A DNA stretch of 64,000 nt. Source: Stenotrophomonas indicatrix (lineage in GTDB: Bacteria > Pseudomonadota > Gammaproteobacteria > Xanthomonadales > Xanthomonadaceae). Position 1 is the stretch's first letter, and every line of letters starts with the position of its first letter. Location of the stretch: NCBI GenBank assembly GCA_041545745.1, contig CP168152.1, forward strand, positions 2,416,001 to 2,480,000, given 5' to 3'. The translations under genes and the position numbers were made by a program. This document shows, piece after piece, positions 28,201 to 36,345 of this stretch. Below the pieces are notes generated by a model. It had not been told where the DNA came from and made no database searches. It saw nothing but the letters and a program-made list of their open reading frames with translations.

Positions 28201-28375
28201 CGAAGCTGCGCACTGCGTCGGACAAGGCCTGTTCGGGAATGGCATACGTGCGCACGGAGGCAGTAGCCGCCTGGGCGCGGGCGGTCGGCGCCCAAGCGAA
28301 GGGAACCAGTGCCGTGGCGATGGCCAGGGCGAGGACGGTGGCGCGGCGATGACGGGCAGATGCCGGGAACGGCAT
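25265..28375 (-). CDS. TonB-dependent haem/hemophilin receptor with STN domain
   Basis: 1036 residues from the ATG at 28375 (GAGGAG nine bases upstream). Signal peptide about 1-34, then an STN domain (about 40-100; QALSDAVRSFGRQSQVQVVF and TEALGQLLQGSGLRAQQ), a plug with NIRGIQGPGRVPVSIDGG, and a large barrel ending KLALTARF. The STN domain signals to a FecR-type anti-sigma protein, and fecR/fecI-like genes lie just upstream. Adjacent hemophilin and Slam genes identify the likely ligand as a haem-loaded hemophore. The length exceeds typical siderophore receptors and fits hemophilin receptors with large loops. Confidence 0.9.
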   Translation of the reverse strand: MPFPASARHRRATVLALAIATALVPFAWAPTARAQAATASVRTYAIPEQALSDAVRSFGRQSQVQVVFRSDLVEGRRSRAVQGQYSPTEALGQLLQGSGLRAQQEPGGTWTLQAAAADGGVVVTDTLKVGGRLQADGGETRDRWGYDDVFALDLSTAYSGRDRVERYRGANPADVVKDLVGVFSGDARNSGALDLNIRGIQGPGRVPVSIDGGEQALTVWRGYNGVSNRNYIDPNLIGGIQVIKGPALVRDVHSGIGGAMVIKTLDVDDIVPAGERFGGELKIEGSSNAVSPRLPRLHTGEDYRTVDGFPQSSPASPYADRTLVVPVKSRSGDNPFDGDDQAWRLALGWRGERLDVMAAYAWRKRGNYFSGSKGSAYYDQDSREQYEYQGIDYITTLARYFKPGDEVPNTSSEQESWLLKATWQISDDQQLKATWRHTLSHYGEIMPSRILSAPDYGRIQWPLSRVDSDAWNLEYRWQPAGSRWLDLRANLWRTETNSDTYTAGGFPNFASGNPDWDPSRSPILRNTALANARNDRTGLTLSNRFGLHSTLDLTVGGNWQYEKLGSGDPYFGVSDGWRMYPRAGRRQEGEGYLTLEWRPVDFLTLNAGVRYSRYWAFDDFLGEHPELLTRGVGGKQASYRVNELPERPASVQAQVDSLEAERAFWESIGMGWFVDDAIRGLLQGYQTPQPVEHTIAWLPDADGNYSRATNPCLNGEVAAIPGTLPLFPGSDLVCSIRNTVQSRPVDGRNTRRRDHAWLPTFSATVNLSPAARIYLRYSEAVRFPSMFESTIAFSSSLNPLYALKPEHAYNYELGYVHNLSALFGGTADADVKLAYYVHKTRDVIERDAYFLFDNIDKQTIRGIELQARFDNRRFFSDLGIARTLENEVCDESSAVLLDANRGLVPNCVQDGFVGGYLLTQAIPKLSVNLSLGTRLFDERLELGSRIVHYRSHDNPDLQVYRDRLLAGGSSLLWQNVPFTWGNITTVDAYARWRFNDHASVELVGSNLGNRYYVDPATRSTLPAPGRTVKLALTARF

Positions 28376-28542
28376 GAACGGTGACTCCTCAAGGTGACGG
28401 GACCGTGCGCACATCGGGTGCACGCGGTTCGGTTGGCTTGAGAAGAAACGCGGTTTCGCTCTGGCTATACCACTAGAGACAAGGCGGGGCCGGATCTGCC
28501 CACGGTTTTTTTGTTGACCGGCAGATCATCCACCCCTCGACA

Positions 28543-29496
28543 TCACCACAACAACAACGCGCCGCCCGGCAGGCGCTGGCTGCGCAGACCGGCCTGCTGG
28601 GCCACGGCGGCAATTGCCGCATCAGGCTGCTGCAGATGGAACAAGCCACTCACCGCCACCTGCGCGCCCTGCCCGCGCAGAACCCAGACCGGCGCGCGCC
28701 GATAGCGGGCAAGGCGCTCGATCGCCTGTTGCGCAGGCAGATCATCAATGACGATCTCGCTGCGCCGCCACGGTGCGATGGCCTCCACATCGGTCAGCTG
28801 CAGCGGTTGCAGCCAGCGGCCATCACGGAACGCACGTGCCTGCCCAGCCTGCAGCCGCTGCGCGGCGGCATGACCCGGCCGGATCTCGACTTCGCCCTGG
28901 CTGACCTCGGTGGTCACCACCGCATCCTGCAATGCGACGCTGAAGGCCGTGCCGATGTCACGGATCTCGCCACCACCGGCCTCCACCCGGAACGGTCGTG
29001 CTTCGTGCGCGACCTGGAACCAGGCGCTGCCACGCAGCAACTGCAGGCGGCGCTGGCCGGCGCTGAAATCAAGCGCCAGCGCGCTGCCTGCATCCAATAT
29101 GGCGGTGCTGCCATCCTGCAGCTGCACCGTGCGCGGCGCGTTGCCGCTGCGCACATCGCTGTGGACCAGCAACCACGCGTGCGGCGCCACCGTCACCGAA
29201 AGCAGCAGCACCGCCGCACTGGCCAGCAGCCAAGGCAGTCGACGACGTGGCTGCAGCGGCCGCAGCGCGGGTTCGGCAGTCAGTTCCGGAAGCGCAGCCA
29301 GGACATCCGGGCCGGCGGCATCCAGTCCTTGCCAGAAGGCCTGCTGCTGGCGCCAGGCATCGGCATGCCGGGGATCGGCCTGCAGCCAGCGTTGCAGGGC
29401 GCGTTGCCGGCGCTCCGTCAACCGGCCCGCATTGCACCGTATCACCCAGCGCAACGCCTGCCTGGCCTGACGCGGCGAGGGTATGGACGTAGTCAT
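28543..29496 (-). CDS. FecR-family sigma regulator
   Basis: 317 residues from the ATG at 29496. Residues 1-80 are a cytoplasmic anti-sigma-type domain (RWVIRCNAGRLTERRQRALQRWL). One TM helix spans about 88-104. The periplasmic FecR domain (about 115-205) holds VQLQDGSTAILDAGSALALDF and FRVEAGGGEIRDIGTAFSV. A C-terminal secretin/STN-like domain (about 240-317) would contact the receptor's STN domain. It transmits the receptor state to the sigma factor encoded just upstream. Confidence 0.9.
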   Translation of the reverse strand: MTTSIPSPRQARQALRWVIRCNAGRLTERRQRALQRWLQADPRHADAWRQQQAFWQGLDAAGPDVLAALPELTAEPALRPLQPRRRLPWLLASAAVLLLSVTVAPHAWLLVHSDVRSGNAPRTVQLQDGSTAILDAGSALALDFSAGQRRLQLLRGSAWFQVAHEARPFRVEAGGGEIRDIGTAFSVALQDAVVTTEVSQGEVEIRPGHAAAQRLQAGQARAFRDGRWLQPLQLTDVEAIAPWRRSEIVIDDLPAQQAIERLARYRRAPVWVLRGQGAQVAVSGLFHLQQPDAAIAAVAQQAGLRSQRLPGGALLLW

Positions 29497-29578
29497 GATT
29501 GTGGCCTGCGGCACCACCAATGGGTGCGCCTTACAGTTGAGACAACGGCGAGCGGCATCTGCCCACGGCACATGCAGG

Positions 29579-30082
29579 TCATGCGCGGCTTCCCCGCTGC
29601 TGTTGCTGGATGAGCAGGGCTGCGCGCAGCACGTACTTGCCCACCACACTCTTGGAAATACCCAGGCGCACGGCGATCTCGCGCTCGCTCAGGCCCAGGT
29701 AGCGGTTGAGCACGAAGCACTCGCGCACCTGTGGCGGCAGCGCCAGGATGGTCTGGCTGATCTCGCGCAGCTGGGCCTGGTCCAGCGCCTGCGCCTCACC
29801 ATCATTGCTGGCATCGGCCAGGTCGCTGGCGTACTCCGCCATCGCCCGCCGTTCGCGCGCGTCGGCCTGGCTGCGGTTGAGCGCGTGGTGATAGGCCATG
29901 CGGTACAGATACCCGCGCGGTTCCAGGATCGGCGGGTCGCCGGGCACGCTGCTGGCCTTCAGATAAAGGTTCTGCAGGGTGTCCTCGGTACTGGCCGGGT
30001 CGAGGTAGCGGGCAATGAAGCGGGACAACGCACGGCGCTCGCGGATCAACAGCTCGATCAGCGCCAGGGCATTGGGAGACAT
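29579..30082 (-). CDS. FecI-type ECF sigma factor
   Basis: 167 residues from the ATG at 30082. Sigma region 2 (about 10-75: DTLQNLYLKA, RGYLYRMAYHHALNRSQ) and region 4 (about 105-160: LPPQVRECFVLNRYLGLSEREIAVRLGISKSVVGKYV) are both present. It begins the five-gene haem cluster and is followed by its FecR partner. When receptor and FecR report ligand, it should drive transcription of the receptor-hemophilin-Slam genes. A longer upstream frame was rejected because region 2 begins right after this ATG. Confidence 0.9.
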   Translation of the reverse strand: MSPNALALIELLIRERRALSRFIARYLDPASTEDTLQNLYLKASSVPGDPPILEPRGYLYRMAYHHALNRSQADARERRAMAEYASDLADASNDGEAQALDQAQLREISQTILALPPQVRECFVLNRYLGLSEREIAVRLGISKSVVGKYVLRAALLIQQQQRGSRA

Positions 30083-30188
30083 AAGTGCCAAGGCCGGACC
30101 GGGGAATGATGGGCGTGATGGCGACGGTCCGGACCGGGAGTGTAGGCGGCAACCGCCGATCCTGCACCCCCGGTCATCCGCCACGCTG

Positions 30189-30208
30189 CACGCACGGCGT
30201 GGATCTAC
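30189..30208. repeat. SMAG half-palindrome providing a stop codon
   Basis: On the minus strand it reads GTAGATCCACGCCGTGCGTG. Its TAG is the stop of the LysR gene at 30205. It sits between the convergent-free ends of the LysR gene and the sigma-factor promoter. Confidence 0.75.
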
Positions 30209-31173
30209 GGCTCTTCCAGCGCCTCGAAGCGCTCGGCCAGGTAATCGATCAACGCGCGCACCGCCGGCAGCAGGCCGCGCCGCGAGGGGAACACGGCATG
30301 CACGATGCCGTGCCTGGGCTGCCACTGCGGCAGGATCGGCACCAGCGCGCCACTGGCCAGTTCGTCGGTGATCATCATCCGCGGCAGCATCAGCACGCCG
30401 ACACCGGCCACCGCCGCACTGCGCAGGGCGATCATGTCATCGCTGACCAGTCGCGGACGGTGGTGCACGCTGGCCTGGACGTCCTCTGGCCCGGCGTAGT
30501 CCCAGGCATGCATCTGGGCCGGCGATGCCAGGTCCACGGTCGGCATCATCGCCAGATCGGCCGGCACCTTCGGCGTACCCATACGCTTGAGCAGGGCCGG
30601 ACTGGCAGCGGTACACCAGATGCGACGGGCCAGCACGCGCACCACCAGGTCGCTGTCCTCCAGCGGTGGCGGGCGCACCCGGATGGCCACGTCCACGCCC
30701 TCGCCCACCACGTCCACGCGCCGGTTGGTGGCATCCAGTTGCAGGGTCACCTGCGGATGCAGGGCCAGGAAGTCAGCCAGCATGCCGCCAATGCGCGCGT
30801 GCAGCAGTGCGATCGGACAGGCCAACCGCAGCACGCCTCGCGGCTCGGCGCGTGACAGCGCGATGGCTTCCTCGGCTGCTTCGGCCTCCACCAGCATCGC
30901 CTTGCAGTGCCGGTAGTAGTCCTGGCCGATCTCGGTGACCGAAAAGCGGCGGGTGGAACGTTGGATCAGGCGGACACCCAGCCGCTCCTCCAGCAGGGCG
31001 ATGCGGCGGCTGAGCTTGGACTTGGGCATGGCCAGTGCGCGCCCTGCCTGCGAGAAGCCGCCGTGCTCGACCACCATGGCGAAGTAGAACAGGTCATTGA
31101 GGTCGCAGCGGCGGATGTCGGCGATGAACACGGGACGATCTCCTGCGGCCCTTGCCGGGCCTTCATCGTTCAC
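30205..31173 (-). CDS. LysR-family regulator of the pirin cluster
   Basis: 322 residues. The winged HTH occupies about 22-82 (DLNDLFYFAMVVEHGGFSQAG, LSRRIALLEERLGVRLIQRS), followed by the effector domain to residue 315. An N-terminal extension of about 20 residues is present if this ATG is right; a Met is not available closer to the HTH. It is divergent from the pirin gene with a 108-bp gap. LysR regulators next to pirin and isochorismatase-fold genes usually respond to electrophiles or quinones; the inducer here is unknown. Its stop codon is inside a SMAG element. Confidence 0.9.
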   Translation of the reverse strand: MNDEGPARAAGDRPVFIADIRRCDLNDLFYFAMVVEHGGFSQAGRALAMPKSKLSRRIALLEERLGVRLIQRSTRRFSVTEIGQDYYRHCKAMLVEAEAAEEAIALSRAEPRGVLRLACPIALLHARIGGMLADFLALHPQVTLQLDATNRRVDVVGEGVDVAIRVRPPPLEDSDLVVRVLARRIWCTAASPALLKRMGTPKVPADLAMMPTVDLASPAQMHAWDYAGPEDVQASVHHRPRLVSDDMIALRSAAVAGVGVLMLPRMMITDELASGALVPILPQWQPRHGIVHAVFPSRRGLLPAVRALIDYLAERFEALEEP

Positions 31174-31281
31174 GAAATAGGACTATGACGGCAAATTCTG
31201 CCGACTACCGGGCCCATTGTCACGACGATATCGTCTCCGCAACGAAAAACAGCGACCGGTTGCCCCGGTCAGGAGATCGCC

Positions 31282-32148
31282 ATGAAGCGTGTCACCGGTA
31301 CCTACAGCGCCCCCCGCCCGCACTGGGTGGGCGACGGCTTCCCCGCCCGTTCGATGTTCTCCTACAACACCCACGGCCAGCACCTGAGCCCGTTCCTGCT
31401 GCTGGACTACGCCGGGCCGTACAGCTTCCCGCCCAGCGAAACCCCGCGCGGGGTCGGCCAGCATCCGCATCGCGGCTTCGAGACCGTCACCATCGTCTAC
31501 GAAGGCGAAGTCGCCCATCGCGACTCGACCGGTGCCGGCGGCACCATCGGCCCGGGTGACGTGCAGTGGATGACCGCTGCCGCCGGCATCCTCCATGAGG
31601 AATTCCACACGCCGGAATTCAGCAAGCGCGGCGGCACGCTGGACATGGTGCAGCTGTGGGTGAACCTGCCGGCCAAGGACAAGATGGGTGCGCCGGGTTA
31701 CCAGACTCTGCTCGATGCGCAGATTCCTTCGGTGGCCTTGGCCGACGGTGCAGGCCGCGTACGCGTCATCGCCGGGGCATTCGATGGCCATGCTGGACCG
31801 GCACGTACCCATACCCCCATGGACGTGTGGGACATCCGCCTGCTGCAGGGCCAGCACGCTGAACTGCCGGTGGCCGATGGCCGCACCCTGGCGCTGGTGG
31901 TGCTCAAGGGCACGGTGCGGATCAACGGCGGCCAGGCAGTCGGCGAAGCACAGCTGGTGACCTTCGACCGCAGCGGCGAAGACGTGTTCATCGATGCCGA
32001 CAGCGACGCCACGCTGCTGCTGCTCAGCGGCGAACCGATCGACGAGCCGGTGGTGGGCTATGGGCCGTTCGTGATGAACACCCAGGCCGAGATCAGCCAG
32101 GCCGTCAACGACTTCAACGGCGGCCGCTTCGGCCAGATCGCGCACTGA
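31282..32148 (+). CDS. Pirin-family bicupin protein
   Basis: 288 residues with AGGAGA six bases upstream of the ATG. The N-terminal cupin keeps the metal ligands His61, His63, His105 and Glu107 (HPHRGFET...GILHEEFH) in the same spacing as human pirin and E. coli YhhW. Such proteins bind Fe or other metals; some are quercetin-2,3-dioxygenases. First gene of a probable operon with two hydrolases and an OsmC-like gene, under the divergent LysR. Confidence 0.93.
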   Translation: MKRVTGTYSAPRPHWVGDGFPARSMFSYNTHGQHLSPFLLLDYAGPYSFPPSETPRGVGQHPHRGFETVTIVYEGEVAHRDSTGAGGTIGPGDVQWMTAAAGILHEEFHTPEFSKRGGTLDMVQLWVNLPAKDKMGAPGYQTLLDAQIPSVALADGAGRVRVIAGAFDGHAGPARTHTPMDVWDIRLLQGQHAELPVADGRTLALVVLKGTVRINGGQAVGEAQLVTFDRSGEDVFIDADSDATLLLLSGEPIDEPVVGYGPFVMNTQAEISQAVNDFNGGRFGQIAH

Positions 32149-32217
32149 TCCACTGCATTGCGGTGGGCAACCGCCCGCCGCCTTCCGGGCCTTCGCCCCC
32201 TCCCCAGGAGATTGACC

Positions 32218-32898
32218 ATGAGTACCCCCGCCAACTTCAACGGCGCCCGCCCGGTGATCGACCCGGACAACGCCGCGATGCTGCTGATCGACCACCAGAG
32301 TGGCCTGTTCCAGACCATCGGTGACATGCCGTTCACCTCCGTACGTGCGCACGCCACCGCCCTGGCGAAGATGGCCACGCTGGCGAAAATGCCGGTGATC
32401 ACCACCGCGTCGGTACCGCAGGGACCGAACGGCCCGCTGATCCCGGAGATCCATGACGCCGCACCGCATGCGCAGTACGTAGCACGCCGCGGCGAGATCA
32501 ATGCGTGGGACAACCCCGAGTTCGTCGCCGCGGTGAAGGCCACCGGCCGCAAGCAGCTGATCATCGCCGGCACCATCACCAGCGTATGCATGGCCTTCCC
32601 CTCGATTGCCGCCGTCGCCGACGGCTACCAGGTGTTTGCGGTGGTCGACGCCTCCGGCACCTATTCGAAGATGGCCGAGGAAATCACATTGGCGCGCGTG
32701 GTGCAGGCCGGCGTGGTACCGATAGATACCGCTGCGGTCGCCTCGGAAATCCAGCGCACCTGGAACCGTGAGGATGCCCAGCAGTGGGCGGCGATCTACA
32801 CGCAGATCTTCCCCAACTACCAGCTGCTGATCGAGAGCTACCAGAAGGCCCAGGACGTGCAGAAGAACCACGAGCAGCTGGATTCGCAGCGCAGCTGA
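32218..32898 (+). CDS. YcaC-like isochorismatase-fold hydrolase
   Basis: 226 residues. LLIDHQSGL places the catalytic Asp25 and TSVCMAFP the catalytic Cys124; the segment YVARRGEINAWDN is almost the same as in E. coli YcaC, with Arg91 where many family members have Lys. The family hydrolyses amide or imide bonds, and some members act on isochorismate. Natural substrate of YcaC is unresolved. SD sequence AGGAG precedes the ATG. Next gene encodes a second, diverged member. Confidence 0.9.
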   Translation: MSTPANFNGARPVIDPDNAAMLLIDHQSGLFQTIGDMPFTSVRAHATALAKMATLAKMPVITTASVPQGPNGPLIPEIHDAAPHAQYVARRGEINAWDNPEFVAAVKATGRKQLIIAGTITSVCMAFPSIAAVADGYQVFAVVDASGTYSKMAEEITLARVVQAGVVPIDTAAVASEIQRTWNREDAQQWAAIYTQIFPNYQLLIESYQKAQDVQKNHEQLDSQRS

Positions 32899-32978
32899 GT
32901 CCCCTGCATCCACGGCGATTTCCGCCTGCCGGCATGCCGCCGGCTCCACCGCAAGCCACCCCCGACCAGGACACCCTC

Positions 32979-33620
32979 ATGGCCAGTGAACCGATCCGCG
33001 ACCCCGTCAGCGACCACCTGCTGACCCCGCAGAATTCCGCCTTCATCATCATCGACTACCAGCCGGTACAGGTGAACTCCATCGCCTCGATGGACCGCCA
33101 GCTGCTGGTCAACAACATTGTCGGCACCGCCAAGGCGGCGGTCGCCTACGGCCTGCCGATCGTGCATTCAACCGTGAACGTGCAGACCGGCCTGAACAAG
33201 CCGCCGATCCCGCAGCTGCGCAAGGTGCTGGGCGACCACCCGACCTACGACCGCACCACCATCAATTCCTGGGAAGACGTCGAGTTCCGCAAGGCGGTGG
33301 CAGCGACCGGCCGCAGGAAACTGATCATGACCGCGCTGTGGACCGAAGCCTGCCTCACCTTCCCCGCACTGGATGCGCTGAAGGAAGGGTATGAAGTCTA
33401 CGTGGTGGTCGATGCGGTCGGCGGCACCTCGCTGGCCGCGCATGATGCCGCGCTGCGCCGCATCGAACAGGCCGGTGGCCAGTTGATCAGCGTGACGCAG
33501 CTGTTCTGCGAACTGCAGCGCGACTGGGTACGGGCGGAGACGGTGCCAGCCTTCATGAACCTCTTCATTGAAACCGGTGGTACGGCCGGCATCCAGTTCT
33601 CGTACGATCGTACGGAGTGA
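32979..33620 (+). CDS. Isochorismatase-fold hydrolase, second copy
   Basis: 213 residues from the ATG at 32979. The motif IIIDYQPV carries Asp26 and TEACLTFP carries Cys125, the two conserved catalytic residues of the family. It shares the fold but not close identity with the upstream YcaC-like protein, so they probably act on different substrates. It lies 80 bp downstream in the same operon. Cytoplasmic; substrate unknown. Confidence 0.9.
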   Translation: MASEPIRDPVSDHLLTPQNSAFIIIDYQPVQVNSIASMDRQLLVNNIVGTAKAAVAYGLPIVHSTVNVQTGLNKPPIPQLRKVLGDHPTYDRTTINSWEDVEFRKAVAATGRRKLIMTALWTEACLTFPALDALKEGYEVYVVVDAVGGTSLAAHDAALRRIEQAGGQLISVTQLFCELQRDWVRAETVPAFMNLFIETGGTAGIQFSYDRTE

Positions 33621-33700
33621 TTCCGTGGCGGCTCCGGCTCCGGCTGGCGCCGCCTTTTCCTGCAGCCGGGCATGGCTCGGCGCTACAACCGGGGATTCCC

Positions 33701-34099
33701 ATGGCCTACGCACGCATTGTTTCGACCGCCGACAACTACCTGCACCACATCAGCAACGGCCATTTCGATGTCGCGGCCGATGAGCCGGCCTCGCTCGGTG
33801 GCCAGGGCAAGGGCTTCGCTCCGTTCGACCTGTACCTGGCCTCGCTGGCCGCGTGTACCGCCATCACCCTGCGCATGTATGCCCAGCGCAAGGGCTGGGA
33901 GCTGGGCGAGTTCCACGCCGAGCTGCGTTCCGAACGTGATGCGGACGGGCGCTTCCACGTGCACCGCGTGCTGCATGCCACCGCCGAGCTGAGCGATGCG
34001 CAGTGGCGGCGGTTGCTGGAGGTGGTGGAAAAGACTCCGGTGACGCTGGTGATGCGTGAGGGTGCACGGATCACCAGCGAGCGCGGGGCGGCAGCATAA
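33701..34099 (+). CDS. OsmC-family protein lacking the second catalytic Cys
   Basis: 132 residues from the ATG at 33701. The first peroxidatic Cys is present (LAACTAITLRMYA, Cys52). Where OsmC/Ohr proteins carry the second, resolving Cys in a CPV motif, this protein has KTPV (Thr112), so normal disulfide cycling is impossible. It may be a thiol-dependent or non-peroxidase variant. It closes the pirin operon, consistent with electrophile or oxidative-stress defence, and a SMAG element follows the stop. Confidence 0.88.
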   Translation: MAYARIVSTADNYLHHISNGHFDVAADEPASLGGQGKGFAPFDLYLASLAACTAITLRMYAQRKGWELGEFHAELRSERDADGRFHVHRVLHATAELSDAQWRRLLEVVEKTPVTLVMREGARITSERGAAA

Positions 34100-34101
34100 G
34101 C

Positions 34102-34126
34102 GCATCCACGCATGGCGTGGATCTAC
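34102..34126. repeat. SMAG repeat
   Basis: GCATCCACGC-ATG-GCGTGGATCTAC lies between the convergent OsmC-like and Phd-like genes. It ends with the reverse complement of GTAG and can form a hairpin that would terminate both transcripts. Confidence 0.85.
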
Positions 34127-34133
34127 TGGCCCC

Positions 34134-34463
34134 TCAACGCCGTGAATGCAGCACGGTGCGCTGGCGCATGGCGTTGAATTCCTGTTCGACCTGCAGGATG
34201 TCTTCGACCTGGAAGCCGGCGGCATCCAGCAGCTGATCGGCGGCAGCGGCAGCCAGCGGATCATCGTCGCGCTGGCGCCAGCAGCGTGCCGGCAGGAAAT
34301 AGCCGACCTCGCTGCGCCCGCGCATGATGACGACCGGGCGCCCTGCATACAACAGGAATTCGGCCAAGTGCTGGCGCAGTCCCTCCACCGAGACATAGGC
34401 CGGCCCGATGCCCAGTGTCTGCGCGGCGGGCTCGGAACTCTCGAACAGCTTGCGACGGCTCAT
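34134..34463 (-). CDS. Orphan Phd-like protein (PhdA-type)
   Basis: 109 residues. AYVSVEGLRQHLAEFLLYAG then RPVVIMRGRSEVGYFLPA follows the Phd/YefM dimerisation pattern, with a basic N-terminus. There is no toxin gene on either side. A Phd-family gene, phdA, occurs in P. aeruginosa between the large TpsA and TpsB genes (PA0690-PA0692, from memory), so this copy is likely its counterpart and marks the same gene neighbourhood. Function is unproven; it may be a DNA-binding regulator of the cluster. Confidence 0.72.
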   Translation of the reverse strand: MSRRKLFESSEPAAQTLGIGPAYVSVEGLRQHLAEFLLYAGRPVVIMRGRSEVGYFLPARCWRQRDDDPLAAAAADQLLDAAGFQVEDILQVEQEFNAMRQRTVLHSRR

Positions 34464-34560
34464 CCACTCCTCCTTTGTGCAACGCGTGGTCTTCCTTCCC
34501 TAGACGGGCGCGTCGCCGCGCCCCCGCCACACGTGTCGTGACTGCGATCACGCTGTCCGA

Positions 34561-36303
34561 TCAGAAACCGGTATTGAACTCCAGCTGGAACACGTCGATC
34601 GACAACGGCGGGCCCGACACTTCCTTGGCCGCCATCCACTTGCCGCTGATCCAGCTGCGCGCATCCAGCGCATAGGCGCCGCCGACGTAGTAGCCGCGCG
34701 CATTGGTACCACCCAGGTGGAAGTTCGGATCGTTGTAAGCGTCGGGCAGTGCATCGGCCTCGATCCGCTTGTAGCCCAGCAGGGCCTGCCACTGGCCCTT
34801 CTCCTTCAGCTCGGTGGCGCCGAAAGTGGCCTGCAGCATCCAGGCGGTGTCGCCGCTGCGGAAGGTATCGATGCTGGCACTGCCACCGGCGCCGTAGTTG
34901 TTGACGATGCCGTTGTTGGCCCGGGTGAACATGGCCTGCTTGTCATAGGCCAGGTTGCGGATGTAGTCCGCGTCCAGGCGCATGCCGATATCCTGCGCAA
35001 GCTGTGTATCCCAGCGCAGGTTGAAAGTCGCCAGGCGGAATGCCGAGGCCAGGCCCACGTACTGCGGCGTGGGCGTGTTGGCCGGATCCAGCGGATTGCG
35101 GGCGATGTCGCGGATCAGCATCAGGGTGTTGCCCTTCTGCATGAACGCCGGCCGCGACCAGTCGGTATCGCAACCGACCGCACCTGCGTATAGCGCGCAC
35201 GGCGACGACAGGCGGCCGCTGATGTTCTTGAAATCGTAGTAGCCCAGCGCTGCACGCAGGCTGTTGTCATCGTTGAAGCGCCAGTTCACCCCCACCTGTG
35301 CACCGGACAGCCACTTGTTCTCGTTGGGCGTCTTCACCCGGCTCTGGCTGGGAGCGCTGTCGGAGGTGTACTCCAACGGCACCACCGCCAGGTTGCCGAA
35401 CAGGCCGACGTCGTCAGCGATGTCGTACCTGAGATTGGCCGCCAGGCCATCGAAGTTCAGGTCGTTGGAGAACAGCGTGTCGCTGGTCCAGAACGGATTG
35501 CCGAAGCGTCCGCCACGCACCGTTACCCAGTCGGCCGGGCTGTAGGCCAGCCATGCCTGGTCCAGCCACACGTCCTTCTTGCCCAGGCCGCCGCCAAGCT
35601 GTTCGGTGGTGGACACCGGCCCGTTGCTGCTGCCGCTGGCCAGGCGCACGCCTGCGGTGGTGTGCTCGCCGATCATCGCTTCGATGCCCAGCCGTGCACG
35701 GATGCGCCACAGGTTGCGGCGATCCTGGCGGGTGTTGAGCAGCGGCGGCAGCTGCAGGTTGGTGTTGTTGTTGGTATCGAAACCGCTGCCGGCATTCACC
35801 GAGGCCCAGTTGGTTTCGATGTCGCTGTTGCGCTCGGAGTAGAAGCGCGACTCGCTGCGCACACGCATGTCACCGGTGACCTTGATGCGCTTGGTCCACT
35901 CGGCCACTTCGTTCGGCGCGGCCCAGCCCTCGGCTTTGGCCTGCGCCATCACGTCCTGGCGTACTTCATCGCGGATGCCATCACGCACGCTCTGCGGCAC
36001 GTACGGCACACGCACGTCGCCCGCTTCCAGCGCCACGCCGCCGCTGCTGCTGGCTGTACTGCCCGCAGTGCTGCGCTGCGCAGCCGCCGCCTCTGCTTCA
36101 GCCTGTACCAGCAGCGCCTGGCCGTCTTCGGGCTTGAGCGCGCCACTGGCGATCAGGCCCCTGATCAGCTTGACCATCGTGGTTTCGGCAGCCATTGCAC
36201 TGGCCGGCACGGCCAGGCTGAGCAGTACGGCGCAGCACAGCAGCGCCCGTCGGGCCGGCCGCGGGCGGTGGGATGCGGTTCGAGCGCGGTCGTGGTCGTT
36301 CAT
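34561..36303 (-). CDS. Putative outer-membrane porin with N-terminal coiled coil
   Basis: 580 residues from the ATG at 36303, which has a GAGAA element upstream; ATGs at 36315 and 36342 are alternatives. A signal peptide (ending AMAA) is followed by a helical, Glu/Ala-rich stretch (GQALLVQAEAEAAAAQR) and then a long beta-barrel of alternating polar/apolar strands ending VFQLEFNTGF. This fits the putative-porin family found with TonB/ExbBD genes. It ends the six-gene minus-strand run TpsB-ExbB-ExbD-TonB-porin. The N-terminal helix may trimerise. Its role beside a two-partner system is not known. Confidence 0.82.
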   Translation of the reverse strand: MNDHDRARTASHRPRPARRALLCCAVLLSLAVPASAMAAETTMVKLIRGLIASGALKPEDGQALLVQAEAEAAAAQRSTAGSTASSSGGVALEAGDVRVPYVPQSVRDGIRDEVRQDVMAQAKAEGWAAPNEVAEWTKRIKVTGDMRVRSESRFYSERNSDIETNWASVNAGSGFDTNNNTNLQLPPLLNTRQDRRNLWRIRARLGIEAMIGEHTTAGVRLASGSSNGPVSTTEQLGGGLGKKDVWLDQAWLAYSPADWVTVRGGRFGNPFWTSDTLFSNDLNFDGLAANLRYDIADDVGLFGNLAVVPLEYTSDSAPSQSRVKTPNENKWLSGAQVGVNWRFNDDNSLRAALGYYDFKNISGRLSSPCALYAGAVGCDTDWSRPAFMQKGNTLMLIRDIARNPLDPANTPTPQYVGLASAFRLATFNLRWDTQLAQDIGMRLDADYIRNLAYDKQAMFTRANNGIVNNYGAGGSASIDTFRSGDTAWMLQATFGATELKEKGQWQALLGYKRIEADALPDAYNDPNFHLGGTNARGYYVGGAYALDARSWISGKWMAAKEVSGPPLSIDVFQLEFNTGF

Positions 36304-36345
36304 CACGGTTCTCATCGAAAGAAGGGAAATCGTTGAAGTCATCGG

